Source: Pseudeuparius sepicola
Taxonomy: Eukaryota > Arthropoda > Insecta > Coleoptera > Anthribidae
DNA length: 64,000 nucleotides
Assembly (NCBI GenBank): GCA_963920635.1
Contig: OY987305.1
Location: 24,204,876 to 24,268,875 of the forward strand
Direction: 5' to 3'
Shown here piece by piece: positions 57,006 through 64,000 of this stretch (the first letter of the stretch is position 1; each line of letters starts with the position of its first letter). Position numbers and translations under genes: made by a program. The notes beneath the pieces are model-generated. The model was not told where the DNA came from and made no database searches. It saw only the letters and a list, made by a program, of their open reading frames with translations.

Positions 57006-57367
57006 TCTTGGAAATGCTAAATAATTGCCCTGGATTTGCGGCAACGGCTTGGACGCGCCCAGTACAGTCAGCGTAAATATTTTTTAACTCTGAATATTGT
57101 AGAACCTGGGAATAAAATATTATTTTTCGTCTGGTATAGAAATCGTGACAAGCCTAGCGTGGTGCTTGTTATTATAATTTATAATAATATGCAAGGGTTG
57201 GTGCGAGTAGGCGAACAGTGTAAAAAGAAAGAATTTCTTGTTCCTTCAGAATGTGTGTGATATCTATTATATACACATTGGGGAATAAAATGAAAAAATA
57301 CCTATCGAAAATTATATAGGGTGTTTACTCTTAGCGTGAAATGCAATGTTGCGCATTTCAAGTGTTC

Positions 57368-57680
57368 GATTCACCGATAGTAAATTTCAGTGCCTTACCA
57401 AAAATCATGTATTTAATATATTTATTGTTACAACTTAATGAAATTTGGAGGAGACGTTAAAAAAACTCCGATCTAGGGCAAGTGCATATTATTTTTGGTA
57501 AATTTTTATTTTTTCATTACAAAAAAGCGACATGAAAATCGACATTTTCAACCATTTGACTATTTTTAAAAAAATATGCACTTGCCCTAGCCCTAGAGAA
57601 CGTTATTTAAAACCTATTGAAAAAATCATCATAATCCGTTCAGAAATAAGCGTTGTATACGATTTAGAATTTTAATTTTG
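57368..57680 (+). repeat. Direct repeat, copy 2
   Basis: Same content and orientation as 56695-57005, 670 bp downstream. It abuts the next palindromic unit. Confidence 0.88.
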
Positions 57681-58179
57681 AATTGAGAAGATAGATCGCT
57701 TTATTTCTGAAATACAGGGTGTTCCTTTTTTGAAATTGAATTATGGCTATATCTCGCAAAATAATTAAGCTGCTGAACTGAGATTTGGCAATGCTGATCA
57801 AGAATAAGCTGAAAATGTTTATTTATACATATCTCACACTTGCCCTATTTTTGAATCGTCCTTTTACTCGTAACTTTTTGAGATCATCTTTTTGATCTTG
57901 CATATCCATCATTTTAGTGCATCTTTTCATTCTGCCACAAAAGGATAGGTATTCTTATTGCATAACGCTAAAAAATCCACCGTTTTTGCGTTTGCGTTGA
58001 AATTGTCAAAACGTGTCCCAAAACACCTCCAACATTCGAAACATGAAATTTTCACCTATTGCTTTCACTTGTTACAGATCAACCGTACATTTAAAATGAA
58101 GAAAAAATGCTAAATAGACATTGATCATTCATTGGTTTTCTTGAAATCAGGTATCCAAATTTTGCCAAATTTTTGGTAC

Positions 58180-58402
58180 GGCTGCGGCCAATTTGAACTT
58201 GCAATGTCTTGGGGGTTTCTGAGAGGCCATCCGGCTACATTACTAGACGCCAGCCGCTTTCGTCTGCCTTCCCTTCACCGTCGGCTCTTTTGAAACGCGA
58301 TGTGCGGGGCGGGAAAGGGAGGTGTTGCCGGATGTCGCCGGGTCTCCCTCATATTTCGGCATAGAGTTCAGACGGTCTTGCAAGTTCAAATTGGCCGCGA
58401 CT
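58180..58402. mobile_element. 223-bp MITE with GTAC target duplication
   Basis: The inverted ends are GGCTGCGGCCAATTTGAACT (58180) and AGTTCAAATTGGCCGCGACT (ending 58402), flanked by GTAC on both sides (58176-58179, 58403-58406). The related family F copy near 45397 has the intact site TTTTGGTACATTGTTCATA with one GTAC, which proves insertion with 4-bp duplication. The body is GC-rich (about 60% by eye), with no ORF. Confidence 0.92.
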
Positions 58403-58557
58403 GTACATTGTTCATAATGATTTTTTTTTTCAATTTAAATGGTATAGTTGATTTTTAAAATTTGAAAGTAGTATAGTATAAATAGCTGGTTTACGGCCGT
58501 GTAGTTATTTATACTTAGTAGATAAAATAACGAGTCTTTCAGCCAGAAAGGTATATA

Positions 58558-59418
58558 CAATGTGTCCACGGCAAAGCGGTATTATAGGTGTATATGACAA
58601 TTTTTTTTTGCATTACAAACACAATTTTTTGTATTCTGCTCTTGCTTCACCCAAAAACTATTTTTAGTATCTTGGACTTTAAAAAATTTATAGAAGGCGC
58701 TGGTAGCAGCTTAAAAATAAAAATCGCATCAGGTAAAGTGCCCTTTCTGTGCGAAATATTGAAAAATTTTATTAGAAAAACTTGCTCAGAATCAAAAAAA
58801 TACAGAACTAAATATTTTTTTTTATTTGCATACATTTTTTAAATATTATAAATATGTAGGTAATCATAATTTAAATTTATTTATTCTGCCCATGTTCCTC
58901 CATTTTCAGCACACATCTCAACTCTGTTCTTAAATTCTTTGTAACTATTTTGAATGGCTTAAAGGTCAATTGAGTTTATAGCATTTGTAATTTCAATGTT
59001 TTAAGAAGAGTACGTCATGGAAACAAAAATAAAAGTGATCCGTCTTTGTGTCAGAATAATTTATTGTTGGAGGAACATGGGTAGAATAAATAAATTTAAA
59101 TTATGATTACATTTATAATAATAAAAAAAATATAATTAAAAAAAAATCATTTAGTTCTGTAATTTGATACGTCATATTTTTTTAATTCTGAGCAAGTTTT
59201 TCTAATAAATTTTTTCAATATTTCGCACAGAAAAGGCACTTTACCTGATTTGATTTTTATTTTTAAACTGCTACCAGCGCCCTCTATAAATTTTTTGAAG
59301 TTCAAGATACTAAAAATAGTTTTTGAGTGAAGCAAGACCAAAATACAAAAAATTGTGTTTGTAATGCAAAAAAAATTGTCATATGCACCTATAATACCGC
59401 TTTACCGTGGACACATTG
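58558..59418. mobile_element. Foldback MITE (861 bp) with CAATGTGTCCACGGCAAAG ends
   Basis: CAATGTGTCCACGGCAAAGC at 58558 is mirrored at 59418 (GCTTTACCGTGGACACATTG), with TA on both sides. The arms are about 350 bp, with loop at 58905-59065. The frames near 58588-58842 and 59147-59341 are the same arm read twice and are not genes. Confidence 0.92.
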
Positions 59419-59882
59419 TATTAAGCTTCTTTTTATCTACTAAGTAGTATAGTATTCTCTAGTAGGTACAAATTTTATTTTTCGAATGTTGGAATCAACA
59501 GGTGGTTTGCGGCACATTTTGCTAATTTCAACGCAAACGGTTGATTTTAACGTTATGAAACAATAGAACCTTTTTGTTGCTGAATGAAAAAATAGGTACT
59601 TTAAAATGATGGACCCGCAAGACCAAAAACAGAGCAAGTGGTGCCCTTTATGAAATACATAGAAATTGGCCTTTTCGGCTTATTCCTCAAAACATAACAA
59701 TGCCAAATTTCAGTACAGTTTATTATTTTGGGAGGTGTAGCCATAATTCAATTTAAAAAAAGGAACTTCAACATTGTGTATCTCAGAAATAAAGCGGCTG
59801 CGGACCTATGTTCATATTTTTTCTTAAAATCACCAAAAGTTTATCGTCCTCTAGGATCAGCATTCAATTACGAAATACCCTG

Positions 59883-60185
59883 TATAGTGTATACATATAT
59901 TTTGTTTTTTTTAATCCGAAAATAAAGCTGTTCTGTTAATGTATTTTTAATAATCTAATGGGTAATTATTACATGTGCTCACAATGTCCATGTTTGTTAA
60001 TTTTTTTATTAATTTTTTTTGAAAAATACTCAATATTCCGGCTTACAATTAAAAAATAATTTAAATAACATCCTCAAAAGTGAAAAACGTTATATTTTAT
60101 CTGGAAAACCTCATTTTAAGTAAAATTACCACGTATGTACTATGAAATAAACAAAATGAATATTTAGTGTCCCCATTATAATTTT
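59883..60185. other. No recognisable feature
   Basis: AT-rich sequence between two repeat units. Nothing paired or coding. Confidence 0.5.
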
Positions 60186-60272
60186 AAAAGAAATGGGACA
60201 AAATGCTTTGGTAATTGGCAACACCAAACTAGTTTCCAATATGTAATGGAAATTATGTATGGGTCTTTCGGA

Positions 60273-60339
60273 GGTGTGCAGACCACGACAGGTACCTGTT
60301 TCGGGCTTGCTGGCCCTCATCAGGCAGACGTAGCGCACC
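60273..60339 (-). ncRNA. Hammerhead ribozyme motif, intact
   Basis: The minus strand reads CTGATGA (60317-60323), stem II GGGC/GCCC closing a CAGCAA loop, then GAAA (60299-60302), then ACAGG/CCTGT as a short stem III with a TA loop, then the GTC cleavage triplet (C at 60287). Flanking GGTG..GC and GC..CACC (60333-60339, 60273-60279) pair as the outer part of stem I, with an internal loop. All conserved core bases of a hammerhead are present in order. The minimal stem III matches retroelement hammerheads that work best as dimers. Activity is untested. Confidence 0.75.
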
Positions 60340-60683
60340 TCAACCGTAAGACCCAGATACGTTGGAATAGGAAATAGTATAATGCGGTGAGCATTACCAT
60401 CCAACTCGGTGATGAATCAAACGAGTTTCTTGGCCACCGTATGTATGCTTCTTCTGGTTTTTCCACTGCGCCGCGCCGCTTTGCCGAGTTCTTTTTATAT
60501 GTCGATCGACCGGTCGATATATACACACTCACATTGCTTTGGTTTTGGCAGTACCAGCTAGATGGCGTTGGATGGTAATGCTCACCGCATTATACTATTT
60601 CCTATTCCGCTTAGCCAACGTATCTGGGTCTTTCGGTTGAGGTGCGCTAGGTCTGCCTGATGAGGGCCAACTAGTGATGCCGC

Positions 60684-60830
60684 GAGACGAGACAAATTTG
60701 CCTGTCTCGTCTCGTCTCGTCTCGGCCTTACCTCGTCTCGTCTCGAGACCATTTGTCTCGAGGTCAAATTCAAGACGAGACGAGATAAAGGGTGTCGAGA
60801 CGAGACGACGAGACGTCTCGACTAATAAAT
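60684..60830. repeat. GAGACGA/TCTCG array, left end of the hAT-like element
   Basis: Many copies of TCTCGTCTCG or CGAGACGAGA, interrupted by short spacers such as CCTTACC. The mirror array is at 62890-63040. Probably subterminal transposase-binding repeats. Confidence 0.85.
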
Positions 60831-61489
60831 AAAAGGTAAAAAGTAAAAAATAAAATAAAATATATTTCTCTAAAAAAAAACAAATAGCACAGAACTGTAA
60901 GTAAATATCACGTTTCCTTGCACATATTAATCAAACTAAACACAAACTCTTTAAACACTTTAACAAAAATAAAAAAATTAAACACAAAAATAACACGAAA
61001 CTAAAGCAAAACTGAACACATATTAGTAGGGTCAATCGGGGTAAATGAAAACGAATTTTGCATATGTTATTTTAAAATTATCTAGAAAATGTATAAATGA
61101 AAATTATAAGTTTTCCTTTGCATGGAGTTTCCTTCTCACCTTGGTTGATTGGAATATGAAGAGAAAAACATGAAACTTTCAAATAAAGTATAATTAGGGA
61201 TTTTTTTAATGTGTTTCCATTTACCCATACCATTGGGGTAAATGAGAACAACTTAGTTTTCGCAATGAATATCAGTTATACTCAGCACGGGGTAAATGAA
61301 AACATTCTTTATACGTTTTGGAGTAGCGATAATAAAAAAAATGCAATACGAGCAATTTATTTGTGGAAATTACAAAAAAATAACAAAATAAGGAATTCTT
61401 TCACTTAAGGAATACATGTGAAACCGAAACTAGCAATTTTAGAACATTTAAAAACTTCTAGTGAGAAAAATATGAAAATAAGTTCCTAA

Positions 61490-62692
61490 CAACAATGGTA
61501 CCCAGAGATATCGGGGAACAAATATCGACCACGCATAATGTTTGATGGTTTTACGACAGCTAAAATTTGGTCAAAACTGATCACTTGCCTGTCTTCTACC
61601 AACGGAAATATGTAGGTATCATTAGTCTTATTGGACTTAATAAAAAATTTAGCCGATATATTATTATCCATGTCAACTACCTCTGCAAGAAAATTTTTCT
61701 CGGTTGTTTTTTAGTACCCAAATTGTAAATAAACTTCACAATTATAAAGTCTCCAACTTTGACTTTTATTTTTTCACGCAGTTCATCTCTGTTTCGTCCA
61801 AATTCTCAAAGCTTTCGGCTTCGGCTTTCTTATTGTCTTGTGAAATGTGCAACTTTCTTTCTTCTAAACACATCACTGTTGAATCCTCCTCGGAACTGAC
61901 AAATTAAGAATCTTCGGATTCGTCGTGAAGAGAAATTATTGTGTCACTGGAATTATCGTCGGAAGAACTACTACGTTTTTTCTTTAACTTTTTTTCCACA
62001 GTGCTAATTTTGCTAATATTTTATTTCTGAGCTATCTTGGGTCGTTTTATTTTCCTATTCTCAGCTTCCCTAAACCTAGCGGCTACCTCTTCCTTCGTTA
62101 CTACCTCTCCATACTGCAGCTGCTTTAAACGGGGTGTTGGTTTTTTTACGACTTGGATTTCACTTGTCAAAGATCTTTTTTGACGTATTGCTTCAGCAAA
62201 GATCTGAACAATTGCGGAGGGTGGACATAAAATAGAAGAATCAGTAACAGTAGCCGGTAATGATGATCTAAAGGATTCTTTTATGGACTCAGAAGGCCTA
62301 GTCTCTTCCAATTTCGGCACAGATGAACCTGAAGGGCCATGTTCGTCTATTTCCGGAGCAGAACCAACAGATGAATTTGGGTTTCCAGCTTCTTGTATAT
62401 TGGAAACAGAGGAGACGTTATTTGCCCGTTTTCTCTTCTGATATGCTAGAAGCTGTATGGAATCAAACTCACTTTCTGGAAAACGATTGCGATTTACTGG
62501 ACAAATTCCTGTGGTGATAATTCCTGCTTGTATATTTGCTTTTGTCATAGCTTCTGCCCAAACTAAGGTCAAGAGTTCAATAAAATCACGTTTTTGCAAA
62601 CGTCCTGTTCCAATGCCAATATTTATTGCTTTACCAAACTCCACCAGCGCATAATACAAGAAAATGTCTACAACTTCTGCCCTAATCTTCAA
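61490..62692 (-). pseudogene. C-terminal part of a pogo/Tigger-like (DDE_1) transposase
   Basis: The frame at 62021-62692 (223 codons) reads KRDFIELLTLVWAEAMTKAN and then IQAGIITTGICPVNRNRFPE, the block that follows the DDE core in pogo/jerky-type transposases (consensus: W..A....N...GF..TGI.P.N). A Ser/Pro-rich linker, NEEVAARFREAENRK-like helix and KRPKIAQK end follow. After an in-frame TAA (62021) and two more breaks, the same frame line continues at lower coordinates: VGDFIIVKFIYNL, then SAKFFIKSNKTN, TYIFPLVEDRQVI and LFPDISGYH, the usual C-terminal 'FPxxED' domain of insect jerky-like proteins. The catalytic core is absent. It is therefore a captured or truncated fragment inside the hAT-like element. 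Confidence 0.75.
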
Positions 62693-62889
62693 ATATTATA
62701 AAATTGAATATTCAATTTGGGCATTTCTATTTTTACAATAGAATAAAACATCAAAATTTGCTGTTGATAAAAAAGATGCCGGACGCCTTTTAAGAGTTTT
62801 ACAATTTCACTCTACATGGAGATATTATAAATATCACTTCTACAGAGGTTCGAACAAAATGGAGACTGACGAATTAACAAAACTTTTTT

Positions 62890-63040
62890 TTTTCGAGACA
62901 CTCGAGACACGTCGAGACGAGACGAGACGGATCTTTGTCTCGTCTCGTCTCGAGCCTTTTCTCATCTCGTCCGCATTTTGTCTCGATTTCGAGACGAGAC
63001 GAGATCACCCCTCAGTCTCGTCTCGTCTCGTCTCGCGGCA
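62890..63040. repeat. GAGACGA/TCTCG array, right end of the hAT-like element
   Basis: Mirror image of the 60684-60830 array, immediately inside the right TIR. Confidence 0.85.
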
Positions 63041-63191
63041 TCACTAGGGCCAACAAGCCCGAAACAGGTACCTGTCGTGGTCTGCACACCTCCAAAAGAC
63101 CCATACATAATTTTCATTAGATATTGGAAACTAGTTTGGTGTTGCCAATTACCAAAGCATTTTGTCCCATATGCCACAAGCCATTTCTTTT

Positions 63192-64000
63192 AATCATATT
63201 TTTAATCACGACAAATAATCAGTGACGGCTCTGGGAATAGAGCCTCCCACTAGAAAATAGAAAAAATAATTTTGTCCCCGCTACTATATTATATGTTTTA
63301 CTTCCTTGTTCCGTCGATAATGTATAGGGGTATTCAGTTATGATTCCCCCCCCCCTTTAACTTTTTTATTTTGTACCCTATCGAAAAATGACAAATAGAA
63401 AAGTTTTAGGAAAAGTTCTTCTCATCTTTACGCACTTATCAGAAAAACAATTAATTTGGGAGATTTGTGCCAAACTTATGGTTTTTTAAATGGAACACCC
63501 TGTATATATTCACATGTTTGAAATCTATACTTCTTTCCGGTTCCAATGATATTATATATACAGGGTGAGTTTTTTTCTATAACCACTCTGAGGATCTCGG
63601 AAACTAGCAGAGCTAGATAGCGTCAAGGAATTATTCAATTAATCTGTGAAATTAACCTCTTACCGTTAAAAACGGTTTGTCTCACGTAAAATGTTTTTTT
63701 TTTATCTTAAAAAGAATTAACAAAGTGTAACATAATTGGCGCAAACTATCTATCTAGCCTTGTTCGAACTTTTAGAGAGAGAAGAGCTTCGAAATTTTTC
63801 GTGGCTTCCCATGGCCTCTTAAACGCCCGCAACGGATACTTGGTGCAAACTATACTTACAACATACTTAATTGGTGCAAATGACACGCAGGTAAGCTTCT
63901 CGCTGGGAGTGTACCGCCGGCCTCGAGGCCGGCTCCCATGGCCTCTTAATACCTCTGCAGCTCCTCTGATGAATTCTTGTCCACAACTGACCTCTTATGA
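63192..64000. other. No gene; solitary mariner-type ends
   Basis: GGAACACCCTGTATATA at 63489-63505 and TATACAGGGTGAG at 63560-63572 face away from each other, so each may end a different element, one of which would continue past position 64000. CCGGCCTCGAGGCCGG near 63917-63932 is a perfect short palindrome. No coding sequence. Confidence 0.5.

Larger units (their letters stand above)
57690..59795. repeat. Inverted family F unit (2.1 kb) with two nested insertions
   Basis: The left part (57690-58500, containing CAGGGTGTTCC at 57715) is mirrored at 59430-59795 (CGCTTTATTTCTG, GGAACTTTTTTT, ATAATTCAAT and CAAACGGTTGATTTTA blocks). Between them are a GTAC MITE (58180-58402) and a foldback (58558-59418). 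A further CCCTGTATA end occurs at 59882. No gene. Confidence 0.7.
60672..63046. mobile_element. hAT-like element (2.38 kb) with GAGAC-rich ends
   Basis: The TIRs TAGTGATGCCGCGAGACGAG (60672) and CTCGTCTCGCGGCATCACTA (ending 63046) are perfect inverses, flanked by an 8-bp duplication GGGCCAAC (60664-60671, 63047-63054). An 8-bp duplication and TAGTGATG-type ends indicate the hAT superfamily. GAGACGA arrays follow each TIR. The hAT transposase itself is not recognised; the interior holds a pogo-type fragment. Confidence 0.85.
60641..63090 (+). ncRNA. Hammerhead ribozyme motif interrupted in loop II
   Basis: The left part (60641-60671: GGTGCGCTAGGTCTGC, CTGATGA, GGGCCAAC) and the right part (63047-63090: GGGCCAAC, AAGCCC, GAAAC, AGGTACCTGTC, GTGGTCTGCACACC) form one hammerhead when the insertion at 60672-63046 is ignored. 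The insertion is flanked by an 8-bp duplication of GGGCCAAC, exactly in stem-loop II. Confidence 0.8.
60186..63191. mobile_element. Palindromic hammerhead-bearing element, split by a hAT-like insertion
   Basis: The ends AAAAGAAATGG (60186) and CCATTTCTTTT (63191), and everything inward (GGTAATTGGCAACACCAAAC, CATACATAATTT/TATGTATGGG, the ribozyme block), are mirror images. The right arm is interrupted at 60672-63046. Without the insertion the unit is about 630 bp, with its centre at 60412-60560. It carries one hammerhead motif per arm. There is no ORF of its own. Confidence 0.85.

Noticed and set aside
58588..59341. Two similar 64-84 codon frames
   Set aside because: They are the two mirror arms of one foldback element.
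63489..63572. Mini foldback between the two CAGGGTG ends
   Set aside because: The two ends face outward from each other and the sequence between them is not palindromic.

Overview
The window is a gene-poor, repeat-dense piece of an AT-rich animal genome, almost certainly an insect. The evidence is the mix of transposons: 17.6/297-type and other Ty3/gypsy elements, a jockey-like LINE, R4/Dong-type LINEs, Penelope-like fragments, Tc1/mariner-type foldback MITEs, and hAT-like and pogo-like sequences. There is also an intron-containing extracellular-matrix gene. No bacterial signals are present. I cannot resolve the insect order from the sequence alone.

Host gene content is small. One convincing exon (36265-36826, +) encodes an EGF module plus most of a laminin G domain of the agrin/perlecan kind. 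A second candidate exon (42326-42463, +) has consensus splice sites and the matching intron phase. The roughly 5.5 kb intron between them would be filled with mobile elements, among them a decayed mariner-like transposon that still has most of its transposase.

Layout. 1-1620: leader, primer-binding site and gag of a minus-strand 17.6-like LTR element running off the left edge. 1918-5326: possible large terminal-inverted-repeat (TIR) element carrying a dispersed repeat and an 800-bp foldback. 6498-7931: foldback. 8540-10719: TIR element with a nested 562-bp MITE. 11686-14233: long-TIR element with a minisatellite. 14280-19400 and 19494-20960: two dead minus-strand Ty3/gypsy relics. 21470-33535: three head-to-tail R4/Dong-like LINEs, all minus strand and separated by (TTA)n tracts. 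33914-35593: nested foldbacks. 36265-42463: the host gene part. 43420-43693: Penelope-type GIY-YIG remnant. 45913-52700: jockey relic split by a 5.1-kb Ty3/gypsy element and a MITE. 54440-59885: nested palindromic repeats. 60186-63191: palindromic element with hammerhead-ribozyme motifs, one of them split by a hAT-like insertion that itself carries a pogo-type transposase tail.

The most interesting signals are these: (1) a MITE family with a GTAC target duplication, with two copies and an unoccupied paralogous site in the same window; (2) a hammerhead ribozyme motif occurring in inverted pairs, one interrupted in loop II by an insertion with a perfect 8-bp duplication; (3) tandem R4/Dong copies nested through (TAA)n targets, with variable 5' tandem repeats; (4) more than 15 boundaries ending in TACAGGGTG shared by many foldbacks and by the element that encodes a transposase. 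All transposon ORFs I could read carry at least one lesion. R4 copy B has only one visible lesion, a 5-nt deletion.
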